Shown: piece after piece, positions 1 to 9,207 of the stretch | Layout of the letters: each line of letters starts with the position of its first letter | How positions within the stretch are numbered: position 1 is the stretch's first letter | Source: Hydrogenophilales bacterium | GTDB taxonomy: Bacteria; Pseudomonadota; Gammaproteobacteria; Burkholderiales; Thiobacillaceae | DNA: 64,000 bases | Direction: 5' to 3' | Assembly: GCA_024636675.1 (NCBI GenBank) | Contig: JAGXGM010000037.1 | Location: forward strand, 1-64,000 | Notes under the pieces: generated by a model | The model's input: only the letters and a program-made list of their open reading frames with translations | The model's database searches: none | What the model was told of the DNA's origin: nothing | Made by a program: the position numbers and the translations under genes

Positions 1-72
1 GTCGAGCGCCTGGGTGGCGCCAAAGCGCTTGCGCAGCTCGCTGACGCGGATCGCAGGACCTGCCTGGCTCAT
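1..72 (-). CDS. ABC transporter ATP-binding protein, N-terminal fragment
   Basis: Only the first 24 codons are in the window; the gene continues past base 1. The ATG at 70-72 overlaps the mlaB stop as ATGA, so it is translationally coupled to the Mla operon. The visible residues (SELRKRFGATQALD) match the start of an ABC nucleotide-binding domain just before its A-loop and beta strand. In many betaproteobacteria an ABC-2 type exporter ATPase and permease follow mlaB, which fits this position. The substrate cannot be judged from this fragment. Confidence 0.75.
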   Translation of the reverse strand, partial: MSQAGPAIRVSELRKRFGATQALD

Positions 73-347
73 GCGGGCAATAGCTCGGACACCCCGTACA
101 GTTCGGCCAGGGTGGAAAAGCTGGCCGGCAGGCCGGTGCAGGCCAGCGTGCGGCCGGCTTGCCGGGCCTGTCGCATGGCGCTGAAGACGAGGGTGAGCGC
201 AGCCGAATCGGCGGCGTCAACCCCGCTGAAGTCCAGCGTGTCGACATCCTTGTCAAGCTGCGGCTGCAATTCGCGCAGCAGGGTGCCGACGCTGTCGACG
301 GTCACCGCACCGGTGATGCGACAGCAGGTTCCCTCACATGCAATCAC
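69..347 (-). CDS. mlaB: MlaB-type STAS-domain protein
   Basis: A 92-residue protein that is a single STAS domain. The characteristic strand and turn LDFSGVDAADSAAL lies at residues 38-51, with D47-S48 at the usual conserved position. In the Mla system MlaB is a cytoplasmic subunit that binds the ATPase MlaF and stabilises the MlaFEDB complex in the inner membrane. The start is GTG at 345-347, overlapping the mlaC stop by the GTGA arrangement. The length fits MlaB. It is the last recognisable mla gene before the ABC ATPase that follows. Confidence 0.85.
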   Translation of the reverse strand: MIACEGTCCRITGAVTVDSVGTLLRELQPQLDKDVDTLDFSGVDAADSAALTLVFSAMRQARQAGRTLACTGLPASFSTLAELYGVSELLPA

Positions 348-982
348 GAACCGTTGCCGGTGGCCGGCGTGGCCATACCGCGGGCCGACTGGGCCCCCAG
401 GGTCTTGATCAAGCCGTCTATCCCGCTTTGACGGATGGTGCTGGCAAAGGAGGAGCGGTAATTGGTGATCAGGCTGACGCCGTCGATCGTCACATCGTAG
501 ACTTTCCAGCCGAAGGCCGTTTGGTACATGCTGTAGTTGATGGGAATCGGCTGCCCGCCCGGCTGGCGAATTTCAGAGCGCACAGTAACATCGGTGTCGC
601 CCGGCTTCATCGCGAGCGGCTTGAAGTCGATCGTCTGGTCGGTGAACGCGGTGAGCGAACTGGAATAGGTGCGCACCAGCAGGTTGCGGAATTCGGTCAC
701 CAGTTCCTGTTTCTGCTTGGCGGTGGCACGTGGCCAGTGCCTGCCGAGGGCCAGCTGGGTCATGCGGTTGAAGTCGAAGTTGGGCAGGATTTTGGCTTCG
801 ACCAGCTGATGCACCCGGGTCAGGTCGCCGCGCTGAAGATCCTTGTCCTGTTTCAGGATCGTGATGACTTCCTGGGTGGTGGTACGCGCCAGCACGTCGG
901 GCGGGATGTCGGCGGCCAGTGCCGCAGGGCCATTGAACCCCAGCAGCAGCGCCAGCAGCGGCAGTAAGAATGAGCGCAACAT
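344..982 (-). CDS. mlaC: MlaC periplasmic phospholipid-binding protein
   Basis: A 212-residue protein with an N-terminal signal peptide (hydrophobic residues 5-15, cleavage near AALA at about residue 23). The body (TTTQEVITILKQDK, PNFDFNRMTQLALGRHW) is typical of the MlaC/Ttg2 family, which shuttles phospholipid between outer and inner membrane components. I chose the ATG at 982 rather than a longer frame reaching 1078 because it gives a proper signal peptide, is preceded by AGGA, and avoids overlap with the TolC-like gene. An 82-base gap separates it from that gene; the downstream end overlaps mlaB. Confidence 0.9.
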   Translation of the reverse strand: MLRSFLLPLLALLLGFNGPAALAADIPPDVLARTTTQEVITILKQDKDLQRGDLTRVHQLVEAKILPNFDFNRMTQLALGRHWPRATAKQKQELVTEFRNLLVRTYSSSLTAFTDQTIDFKPLAMKPGDTDVTVRSEIRQPGGQPIPINYSMYQTAFGWKVYDVTIDGVSLITNYRSSFASTIRQSGIDGLIKTLGAQSARGMATPATGNGS

Positions 983-1064
983 ATCAAGTATTCCTGTTCG
1001 AGAAAATCGGGGGGACGAATCGGCGCGGTGAAAACCGGCAAAGCCAGGTATAGACGCCCGCTGC

Positions 1065-2447
1065 CTAGCGGAGTTCACCCGTCAGGCGCGCCAGCTGCGC
1101 CACGTTCATGTTGTAGTCGTTGACCGTGCGCAAATATTCGGTCTGCGCCAAGGCATAGTTCTTGATCGCGTCGGCCACCTTGTCGGCGCTTTCGAGCCCG
1201 GCCGAGAAATCGGCCAGCGACGCCACCATCCAGCGCCGCGCCGCTGCCGCGCCTTCGGCCAGATCGCGCTGCGAATCATGGTTGGCGCGGGCGTTGGCAT
1301 AGGCCTCGCCCACCTCGAACGGAATGCCGGCCACCGCAAACGCCTTCTTGTGGTTGAGCGCTTCCAGTTCAGCCTGGGCCTGGTTGACGCGGGCACTCGT
1401 CGCCCCAAACACGCTGTCCCATTTCACGCCCACCACCGGGGTGAGGCCGCCGCCATTGAAGGGGTCGTTGAGGTAGGGGTTGTCCAGCCGCTCGCGCTGC
1501 GAGGCGTAGTTGTACTGGCCGATCACGCCGGCGTAGACGTCCGGCATGCGGTCCGCCTTCTTGGCGGCGACCAGGGCACGGCGGGCGCGCAGTCCCGCTT
1601 CGAGCTGCTGCATTTCGGGACGCTCCAGCAAGGCGCGCGACTGGAACTCGGCCAGTTCGACCTGCGGGAAAGCCACCGGCTCGATCCGAGCATCGGCCAC
1701 CGTGAGGTCAGACTCCAGCCCCGCGCCGGTCAGCACCTTCAGGCCATCGAGGCTGATTTTCTCGACCGCGCGCGACTGGTGCACGTACTTGGCGAGCATG
1801 CCTTTTGCGGTTTGCAGCGCATACAGGTCGGATTGCCTGGATTCGCCGGTTTCCTCCTCGAGGTTGCGCTCGACCGATTCGATGGCCCAATTCAGGCGAC
1901 CCTGCATGTCTTCCAGGAAAACCCGGATATCGCGCGCGGTCAGATAGCCGAAGTAGGCCCGCTTGGTGTCGTACACCGTGTCGCCGCGCGTCTGCTTGAG
2001 TTCGCCGCGCTTGAGATCGATATTGCCCTGCGCGGCCTCGCCGTAGCGTTCGATCTTGCCGAAGGTGTAGAGCGGCTTGATCAGCGCGAAGTCGAGATGG
2101 GTCCAGTCGGAAATGCCGTTCCAGTCGTCTCCGGAAGAGTTCAGTGTGCAGGGTGGCGTGTTGCAGGTATTGTTGTCCCCGCCCTGATTCTGAAAAAAAC
2201 CGCCCTCGGCCTTGGGCGCCAGCCCGACAAAGGCATTGCCGCTCATGCGCCAGCCGGCGTTGCCCTGCACTTCCTGCAGCATGCCGCGCGCGGCTTCGAC
2301 CACCTGCTCGCGTTCCTTGATGCGGGGATCGGCGGCGAGGCTCATTTCCACCGCCTGCTGCAGATTGATGGTCTCTGCCTGCGCAGGCAGCGCGGCCAGC
2401 AGCACGCCGGCTGCCAGGAGGGTTCGGGTGAGAGCGTTGCGTATCAT
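1065..2447 (-). CDS. TolC-family outer membrane protein inside the mla operon
   Basis: A 460-residue exported protein: signal peptide in residues 1-24 (ending PAQA), then the long helical, repeat-like architecture of outer membrane efflux proteins (two halves, for example TINLQQAVEMSLAADPRIKE near the N terminus and YNMNVAQLARLTGEL at the C terminus). TolC proteins form trimeric outer membrane channels linked to a periplasmic tunnel. The start ATG overlaps the mlaD stop as ATGA, so it is part of the mla transcript. The E. coli mlaFEDCB operon has no such gene. No MlaA gene is visible nearby. Whether this protein serves Mla transport or the adjoining ABC transporter is unknown. Confidence 0.85.
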   Translation of the reverse strand: MIRNALTRTLLAAGVLLAALPAQAETINLQQAVEMSLAADPRIKEREQVVEAARGMLQEVQGNAGWRMSGNAFVGLAPKAEGGFFQNQGGDNNTCNTPPCTLNSSGDDWNGISDWTHLDFALIKPLYTFGKIERYGEAAQGNIDLKRGELKQTRGDTVYDTKRAYFGYLTARDIRVFLEDMQGRLNWAIESVERNLEEETGESRQSDLYALQTAKGMLAKYVHQSRAVEKISLDGLKVLTGAGLESDLTVADARIEPVAFPQVELAEFQSRALLERPEMQQLEAGLRARRALVAAKKADRMPDVYAGVIGQYNYASQRERLDNPYLNDPFNGGGLTPVVGVKWDSVFGATSARVNQAQAELEALNHKKAFAVAGIPFEVGEAYANARANHDSQRDLAEGAAAARRWMVASLADFSAGLESADKVADAIKNYALAQTEYLRTVNDYNMNVAQLARLTGELR

Positions 2448-2911
2448 TGGGGTGCTCCTTCTTGAGCTTGGCCGTACATAAACCGTCCGATCAGATTTTC
2501 CAGCACCACGGCTGACTGGGTGATGAAAAGCTGGTCCTGGTCCTTCAACATTCGGCTGTCGCCGCCCGCTTCCAGGCCGATATATTGTTCGCCCAGCAAA
2601 CCCGAGGTCATGATGGCGGCGGCGGTGTCCTTGGGAAAAGCATAGCGGTTATCCAGCCGCAGGGTAACGGCGGCCTCGAATGTTTCGTTGTCGAAACGGA
2701 TATCCGCCACCCGGCCGACCACCACCCCGGCGCTTTTGATCGGCGCACGCGGCTTGAGTCCGCCGATGTTGTCGAAACGGGCGACCACTTCGTAGCTGTT
2801 CGCCACGCTGACGACGCTCGTGCTGCCGACCTTGAGCGCCAGGAACAGCAGCGCGGCGATGCCGGCGATGACGAATAATCCCACCCAGAGATCGAGTACG
2901 GTCTTGTTCAT
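2444..2911 (-). CDS. mlaD: MlaD, MCE-domain phospholipid transport subunit
   Basis: A 155-residue protein with one N-terminal membrane helix (about residues 8-28) followed by a single MCE domain (YEVVARFDNIGGLKPRAPIKSAGVVVGRV, about residues 40-68), as in MlaD. MlaD forms a hexameric ring in the periplasm attached to MlaE and hands phospholipid to or from MlaC. The length is slightly below the E. coli protein (183). It begins directly after the mlaE stop (ATG at 2909-2911, mlaE TAA at 2912-2914) and overlaps the TolC-like gene by four bases. Confidence 0.93.
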   Translation of the reverse strand: MNKTVLDLWVGLFVIAGIAALLFLALKVGSTSVVSVANSYEVVARFDNIGGLKPRAPIKSAGVVVGRVADIRFDNETFEAAVTLRLDNRYAFPKDTAAAIMTSGLLGEQYIGLEAGGDSRMLKDQDQLFITQSAVVLENLIGRFMYGQAQEGAPQ

Positions 2912-3700
2912 TTAGTTGAGTCCCCGAAACATGAATGCGGTCAAAACAAAATCCAGCGCCAGCACGGCCAGGCTGGAGGCCACCACGGTGCGCGTGGTGG
3001 CGCCCGACACGCCTTCGGCGGTCGGCGGCGCGTCGTAGCCTTCGAACAGCGCGATGGTGGTGATGGCGACGCCGAACACGACGCTCTTGATGACGCCGTT
3101 GAGAATGTCCCGCTCCAGATCGACCGCGCTCTTCATCTGCGACCAAAACGCGCCTTCGTCCACCCCGATCAGCTGCACGCCGACCAGATAGCCGCCGAAA
3201 ATCCCCATCGCCGAGAACAGCGCGGCCAGCAGCGGCATCGAAATCACCCCCGCCCAGAAACGCGGCGCCACCACGCGGGCGATCGGGTCCACCGCCATCA
3301 TTTCCATCGCCGACAGCTGCTCGGTCGCCTTCATCAGGCCGATCTCCGCGGTGATGGCCGATCCGGCACGGCTGGCGAACAACAGCGCCGCCACCACCGG
3401 CCCCAGCTCGCGCACCAGGGACAGCGCCACCAGGACGCCCAGCGCCTCTTCCGCGCCGTAGGTCTGCAGCGTCTCGTAGCCCTGCAGGCCGAGCACCATA
3501 CCGACAAACAGGCCCGACACCAGAATGATGATGAGCGAGAGCACGCCGGTAAAGTACATCTCGCGGATGGTCAGCCCGAAGCGGCGGAACGCGGTGCCCG
3601 AGTGCAGCAGCACCGCCACGAAGAAGCGGGCTGCAAAGCCGATGCGCCTGACGCCCTGCAGGGCGCTGTTTCCCAGGTTTTCGATCGATTGCTTAAGCAC
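2912..3700 (-). CDS. mlaE: MlaE, permease of the Mla phospholipid ABC transporter
   Basis: A 262-residue polytopic membrane protein of the MlaE family ([20 protein letters not shown] and [19 protein letters not shown], the family's coupling region). I set the start at GTG 3698-3700, which overlaps the mlaF stop by eight bases and is preceded by GGGAAA; this matches the roughly 260-residue family length. An in-frame ATG at 3724 would add eight residues and lie within mlaF. MlaE is the membrane core that binds MlaF on the cytoplasmic side and the MlaD ring on the periplasmic side. Confidence 0.9.
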   Translation of the reverse strand: MLKQSIENLGNSALQGVRRIGFAARFFVAVLLHSGTAFRRFGLTIREMYFTGVLSLIIILVSGLFVGMVLGLQGYETLQTYGAEEALGVLVALSLVRELGPVVAALLFASRAGSAITAEIGLMKATEQLSAMEMMAVDPIARVVAPRFWAGVISMPLLAALFSAMGIFGGYLVGVQLIGVDEGAFWSQMKSAVDLERDILNGVIKSVVFGVAITTIALFEGYDAPPTAEGVSGATTRTVVASSLAVLALDFVLTAFMFRGLN

Positions 3701-4505
3701 GCTGTTTTCCCAGTCGCAAGTCATCGGCATAGGACGGCGCCGGATAATGGAACGGTACCGGGCCGTCGGCCTCGCCATGCACGAACTGATGCACGTACGG
3801 CAAATCGGACGCCCGGATCTCCGCTGCAGTTCCCTCGGCGACGATCACGCCTTCCGAGACGAAATAAATGTAATCGACGATCTTAAGCGACTCCTGCACG
3901 TCGTGGGTCACCACCAGCGAGGTCAGCCCCAGCGTGTCGGTCAGGCGGCGGATCAGATTGCCGGTGATGCCCAGCGAAATGGGGTCGAGGCCGGCAAACG
4001 GCTCGTCGTACATCACCAGCATGGGTTCGAGCGCAATTGCGCGCGCCAGCGCCACCCGCCGTGCCATGCCGCCGGACAATTCGGCCGGCATCAGCTGCGA
4101 CGCGCCGCGCAGGCCCACCGCGTGCAGCTTCATCAACACCAGATCGCGGATGGCGTCTTCCGGCAGGTCGGTGTGCTCGCGCAGCTGGAACGCCACGTTG
4201 TCGAACACCGAAATGTCGGTGAACAGCGCGCCGAACTGGAACAGCATGCCCATCTTGCGGCGCAGGCGGTAGAGGCCGGCCTGATCGAGCTCGCCCAGCG
4301 ACTCGCCGGCCACGCGCACCGTTCCCCGGCCGGGCTTGATCTGCCCGCCGATCAGGCGCAGAAGGGTGGTTTTGCCGCAACCGCTGCTGCCCATGATGGC
4401 GATGACCTGCCCGCGCCGGGCGGTCAGGTTGATGCCCTTCAAAACCGGGCGGTCCCCATAGCCAAATTCGACATTTTCGATTTCGACCAGATTGTCGTTG
4501 TGCAA
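3693..4505 (-). CDS. mlaF: MlaF, ATPase of the Mla phospholipid transporter
   Basis: A 270-residue ABC ATPase. The Walker A motif GSSGCGKT is at residues 39-46, followed by the Q-loop, the signature [14 protein letters not shown] and the Walker B with its catalytic acid ([12 protein letters not shown]). The combination with mlaE and mlaD immediately downstream identifies it as MlaF, which powers phospholipid movement for outer membrane asymmetry. It is the first gene of the operon: the next gene upstream ends 89 bases away and a candidate -10 element lies in that gap. Confidence 0.94.
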   Translation of the reverse strand: MHNDNLVEIENVEFGYGDRPVLKGINLTARRGQVIAIMGSSGCGKTTLLRLIGGQIKPGRGTVRVAGESLGELDQAGLYRLRRKMGMLFQFGALFTDISVFDNVAFQLREHTDLPEDAIRDLVLMKLHAVGLRGASQLMPAELSGGMARRVALARAIALEPMLVMYDEPFAGLDPISLGITGNLIRRLTDTLGLTSLVVTHDVQESLKIVDYIYFVSEGVIVAEGTAAEIRASDLPYVHQFVHGEADGPVPFHYPAPSYADDLRLGKQRA

Positions 4506-4538
4506 GAAATCCAGCCTGTGTTTTTGTTAAGGGCCGCT

Positions 4539-4544
4539 ATTTTA
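4539..4544 (-). promoter_or_regulatory. Candidate -10 element for the mla operon
   Basis: On the minus strand the gap before mlaF reads TAAAAT followed by a GC-rich AGCGGCC, 34 bases upstream of the ATG. The same TAAAAT plus GC-rich downstream pattern precedes several other first genes here. I found no convincing -35 hexamer at 16-18 bases, so this is a modest prediction. Confidence 0.4.
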
Positions 4545-4594
4545 CCGAATCACGCCCGCGCCACCGCAAACATGCAGGCGTTTATAACTGCCAA

Positions 4595-5050
4595 TCAGTA
4601 GCCCATCACCTGCCTCAGGGTGTTGGCCTGTTCCAGCAAACCGGCATTGCCGCTGCGGCTGAACACGAACAGGGGCTCACCCGTCGCCGCCTGCTGCATG
4701 ATGCGCTGCGCCAGCGCACGCAGATCGGGGGCCTCGTCCAGCCACCAGACATGCTGTGCTTGCCACGCCGGCGTAGCCAGCAGCGCCCGCGGCGAAGCGG
4801 GTTTTGCCGGCGCCGCCTCACCCGGCTCCAGCACGAAATAGAAGTCGTCGCGGGTGTCGTACAGCCATTGCGCCCAGGTCGCACTGGATGCGGCCTGCCA
4901 GGCCGTTGCCGCCAGATGGACCGCCTGGAATTGCGTGTTGTAGTAAGACAACAGCCAGTCGTCCGGCAGGTCGTCGGGGTAGAGCCCGCCGCGCCACGCA
5001 GGATGCTGCCAGCCGCTGGCACCGACCAGAACAAGGGGATTGGGTGTCAT
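4595..5050 (-). CDS. Short DUF72 (YecE)-like protein
   Basis: A 151-residue protein. Its first 45 residues (VGASGWQHPAWRGGLYPDDLPDDWLLSYY) resemble the N terminus of DUF72/YecE proteins, which normally have about 240-300 residues in a TIM-barrel-like fold. The middle of a normal DUF72 protein is missing; the C-terminal half (WWLDEAPDLRALAQRI) could correspond to a shortened end. It has no signal peptide or membrane helix. It starts 10 bases after the cysS stop, so it is probably cotranscribed with cysS. Function is unknown. It may be a reduced family member or a deleted remnant, though the reading frame is intact. Confidence 0.65.
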   Translation of the reverse strand: MTPNPLVLVGASGWQHPAWRGGLYPDDLPDDWLLSYYNTQFQAVHLAATAWQAASSATWAQWLYDTRDDFYFVLEPGEAAPAKPASPRALLATPAWQAQHVWWLDEAPDLRALAQRIMQQAATGEPLFVFSRSGNAGLLEQANTLRQVMGY

Positions 5051-5060
5051 GGCAAAGGCA

Positions 5061-6428
<1,368 letters not shown>

Positions 6429-6503
6429 GGTGCGGATTCAGGCCAAAGGCGAAATGACAGGGAACGCAATGAGACGGCGTGTCGATTGGTGAAATATCCG
6501 GGC

Positions 6504-6509
6504 TAAAAT
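6504..6509 (+). promoter_or_regulatory. Candidate -10 element for the TPR gene
   Basis: TAAAAT followed by GCCGGC lies in the cysS/TPR divergent intergenic region. A transcript starting about seven bases downstream would give a short leader before the ATG at 6543. No clear -35 hexamer is visible. Confidence 0.4.
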
Positions 6510-6542
6510 GCCGGCTTATCCGAGATGATCCGAGCATATCAC

Positions 6543-7112
6543 ATGGCTTTGCCGCGCTTTTTCGCCGCCGTTGTCGCCTGCGCCCTCCTCGCCGGCACGC
6601 CTGTTCTGGCCGATGAAATCCAGGAAATCAACCAGCAGTACCGCGAGGGCGAGTTGACCGCTGCGCTCGACCGCGCCAACCGCTTTCTGGCCACCCATCC
6701 GCAGGATGCACAGGCACGTTTCCTGAAAGGCCTGATCCTCGCCGACCAGGGCAAGGCCGATGATGCCATTGCCCTGTTTAGCGGACTGACCGAGGACTAT
6801 CCCGAGCTGCCCGAGCCCTACAACAACCTGGCGGTGATCTACGCCTCGCAAAACAAGTATGAAGCGGCCCGGCATGCGCTGGACATGGCGATCCGCGCCC
6901 ATCCCGGCTATGCCACCGCGCACGAAAATCTCGGCGACCTCTATGCCAAAATGGCATCGATTGCGTATGAAAAGGCACAGGCACTGGACAGCACCAACAC
7001 GACCGCGCAAACCAAGCTCACGCTGATCCGCAACATGCTCGGAGAACAACCCGGCAAGCCGGCAACGGCCAAGCCCCTGCCGGACGCCAGGCAGTCCGCA
7101 CCGGCCCGATAA
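6543..7112 (+). CDS. Exported tetratricopeptide-repeat protein
   Basis: A 189-residue protein with a signal peptide ([18 protein letters not shown], cleavage near LADE) followed by about three TPR units (for example [64 protein letters not shown]) and a proline-rich tail. TPRs are protein-protein interaction scaffolds; no partner can be named. An upstream in-frame ATG at 6525 would add six residues, but 6543 gives the cleaner signal peptide. It is upstream of ppiB in the same direction with a 73-base gap, and divergent from cysS. Confidence 0.8.
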   Translation: MALPRFFAAVVACALLAGTPVLADEIQEINQQYREGELTAALDRANRFLATHPQDAQARFLKGLILADQGKADDAIALFSGLTEDYPELPEPYNNLAVIYASQNKYEAARHALDMAIRAHPGYATAHENLGDLYAKMASIAYEKAQALDSTNTTAQTKLTLIRNMLGEQPGKPATAKPLPDARQSAPAR

Positions 7113-7185
7113 GGCCATGCACCGCCCCGGTGCCGCAACAACGGCCACCGGAATTTCTTTTACGTCACTTTTCTTAAGGACACAC

Positions 7186-7677
7186 ATGGTCAAGCTGCAC
7201 ACCAACCACGGCATCATCACCCTCGAACTCGATGCCGAGAAAGCGCCGAAAACGGTGGAAAACTTCCTGCAATACGTGCGGGACGGGTTTTTCGACGGCA
7301 CGATTTTCCATCGCGTGATCGACGGCTTCATGATCCAGGGCGGCGGCTTCGAGCCCGGCATGACGCAGAAGTCCACCCGTGGCCCGATCGAGAACGAAGC
7401 CGGCAACGGCCTGAAGAACGAGGCCTACACCGTCGCCATGGCACGCACCTCCGATCCCGCTTCGGCCACCGCGCAGTTCTTCATCAACATCGCCAACAAC
7501 AGCTTCCTCAACTTCACCTCGCCCACGCCGCAGGGCTACGGCTATGCCGTGTTCGGCAAGGTCGTCGAAGGCACGGACGTGATCGACAAGATGAAGAAGG
7601 TGAAAACCGGCAACCGCGCCGGGCACCAGGACGTGCCGCTGGAAGACGTGGTCATCACCCAGGCGGAAATCGTCTGA
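7186..7677 (+). CDS. ppiB: Peptidyl-prolyl cis-trans isomerase B (cyclophilin)
   Basis: A 163-residue cyclophilin without a signal peptide, hence the cytoplasmic PpiB type. Catalytic-site signatures are visible: [15 protein letters not shown] (Arg and Phe of the active site), [11 protein letters not shown] and the [11 protein letters not shown] segment. The ATG at 7186 is preceded by TTAAGGA; a longer open frame upstream lacks family similarity. It catalyses proline isomerisation during protein folding. Its TGA stop is embedded in CTGA, where the following lpxH probably begins. Confidence 0.95.
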   Translation: MVKLHTNHGIITLELDAEKAPKTVENFLQYVRDGFFDGTIFHRVIDGFMIQGGGFEPGMTQKSTRGPIENEAGNGLKNEAYTVAMARTSDPASATAQFFINIANNSFLNFTSPTPQGYGYAVFGKVVEGTDVIDKMKKVKTGNRAGHQDVPLEDVVITQAEIV

Positions 7678-8432
7678 AGACGAGCCCGCCCGCGTCGGGA
7701 ACAACAGGTCGCAGCTTCTTCGTTGCCGATCTGCACCTGACCGACGAACGCCCGGTCGCTACCGGGCGTTTTTTTCGCTTTTTGCAGGAAGAGGCTGCCG
7801 GTGCGGATGCGCTCTACATCCTCGGCGACCTGTTCGATGCCTGGGTCGGCGACGACCATGACGCGCAGGTGGCGCACGACACCGCGCGCCAGCTCAAGTC
7901 CCTGGTCGATGCCGGCACGCCGGTGTATTTCATGCACGGCAACCGCGACTTCATGCTGGCCGCGCGCTATGCCGGGCAGTCCGGCATGACACTGCTGGCC
8001 GACCCCTCCCGCATCGACCTGTACGGCGTGCCGACGCTTTTGATGCACGGCGATACGCTGTGCACCGACGACACCGCCTACCAGACGTTCCGCCGCCGGG
8101 TGCGGCACCCGCTGACGCGGGCATTGCTGCGCCGCCTGCCGCTGGCGCTGCGCCACCGCCTGGCGCGCCAGGCGCGGGCGGGCAGCGAAACGGCCAAGGC
8201 CGGCAAGCCGGCCGAGATCATGGATGTCAATACCGAAGAGGTGGTGCGCGTGCTGCGCGAGCGACAGGTCAGCCGCCTGATCCACGGCCATACCCATCGT
8301 CCGGCGCGGCATGTTCAAGCGGTCGATGGCCGGGACTGCGAGCGCTGGGTGGTGCCGGACTGGTATGCCCGCTGGGGCTATGTGGCGTGTGACGCCGCCG
8401 GCTGCACGCTCAGGGTTGAGGATTTAGGCTGA
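7674..8432 (+). CDS. lpxH: UDP-2,3-diacylglucosamine hydrolase LpxH, probable CTG start
   Basis: LpxH cleaves UDP-2,3-diacylglucosamine to lipid X in lipid A synthesis at the inner membrane. The frame has the full calcineurin-like metal set: DLH (residues 19-21), GDLFD (about 51-55), HGNRD (about 88-92), MHGD and HGHTH. No ATG, GTG or TTG occurs in this open frame before the TTG at 7782, and starting there would delete the essential DLH ligands. The only sensible candidate is CTG at 7674-7676, which overlaps the ppiB stop as CTGA and gives 252 residues, close to the family length of about 240. Product identity is secure; the exact start is inferred. Confidence 0.85.
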   Translation: MKTSPPASGTTGRSFFVADLHLTDERPVATGRFFRFLQEEAAGADALYILGDLFDAWVGDDHDAQVAHDTARQLKSLVDAGTPVYFMHGNRDFMLAARYAGQSGMTLLADPSRIDLYGVPTLLMHGDTLCTDDTAYQTFRRRVRHPLTRALLRRLPLALRHRLARQARAGSETAKAGKPAEIMDVNTEEVVRVLRERQVSRLIHGHTHRPARHVQAVDGRDCERWVVPDWYARWGYVACDAAGCTLRVEDLG

Positions 8433-8463
8433 ATGCTTCCCATCCGGAGGCATCGCACGCCCT

Positions 8464-8536
8464 GTAGGAGCGGCGTCTCGCCGCGATTGCTGCCGCCGCG
8501 CGACCGCACGCAATCGGCCCGGGACGGAACTCCTAC
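8464..8536. repeat. REP-like palindromic element
   Basis: A nested inverted repeat after lpxH: GTAGGAG (8464-8470) pairs with CTCCTAC (8530-8536), CGATTGC (8484-8490) pairs with GCAATCG (8510-8516), and an inner hairpin GCGGCG-TCT-CGCCGC lies at 8470-8484. The GTAGGAGCGGC...GCCGCGA signature resembles extragenic palindromes known in Pseudomonas and other proteobacteria, which are spread by RAYT transposases. The right end includes the stop codon of the convergent gene at 8533. It may also end transcription from both sides. Confidence 0.65.
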
Positions 8537-9207
8537 GACGGCGCGTTGATCGCCGTCATGCCCTCGGGCACGCGGAACAGTTCGGGCTGCAGGGGTTGTT
8601 TCGATTCGCTTTCAAGCCGCCGCGTGCGGCCGTTGAACCCGCGTTCCTCGAGCGGCAGGCCGAGTCCGAGCGTGGCGCCGGATTCCCACACCAGGTTCGC
8701 CAGATCGCAGTCGTGCTGCAGTTCGCGCGGCGACGCCTCCCATACGCGGTACTGCATGGCGGCCAGAACGAATTTCAGCTCGGCCATCGCGCGTGCCGCA
8801 TCCGGCGCGGCAGCCCGGGCGGCCAAGCCTTCGCTGCACACCACGTCCTTCAGCATCAGGCTGAAGCGCTGCGTGCCCGCCGCGGCCGGCTGCGTGTCGA
8901 GCCGGGGATTCCAGCCGGCGGGTTTGAGCGGCACCATGCCGGCAGTGAACACCATCGCCAGCTTGTTGTCGCGCGTGACATTGGTGACCTGGCGCTGGCG
9001 ACGGTCGAGCAGCAGGAAGTCGCTGTCGTCGTTGCCGTCATCCAGTCGCAAGAAATCCGCGGTGACCAGGATGCGCGTCAGGTAGGACGGATCGCCCGGA
9101 TCCTGGTCGACATAGCGCAGCGCGATCATCTCCTGGTGCGGTGCGATCATGTCGGCCGCGTGGACCGTGCCAACCCCCAGCAGGAACAACATCAGCCACG
9201 TTCTCAT
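8533..9207 (-). CDS. Exported protein of unknown function
   Basis: A 224-residue protein with a clear signal peptide (MRTWLMLFLLGVGTVHA, cleavage at VHA-AD). No family recognised. The mature part is acidic and beta-rich in its first half (LTRILVTADFLRLDDGNDDSDFLLLDRRQRQV), reminiscent of periplasmic or outer-membrane-associated folds; it has two cysteines (in DVVCSEG and HDCDLAN) that could form a disulfide. No membrane helices beyond the signal. The ATG overlaps the metZ stop as ATGA, so it is the last gene of the long purF-metZ chain. Its stop lies within the REP-like palindrome. Confidence 0.7.
   Translation of the reverse strand: MRTWLMLFLLGVGTVHAADMIAPHQEMIALRYVDQDPGDPSYLTRILVTADFLRLDDGNDDSDFLLLDRRQRQVTNVTRDNKLAMVFTAGMVPLKPAGWNPRLDTQPAAAGTQRFSLMLKDVVCSEGLAARAAAPDAARAMAELKFVLAAMQYRVWEASPRELQHDCDLANLVWESGATLGLGLPLEERGFNGRTRRLESESKQPLQPELFRVPEGMTAINAPS

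Noticed and set aside
7782-8432. A TTG start for lpxH at 7782
   Set aside because: It would remove the DLH metal ligands required by the family.
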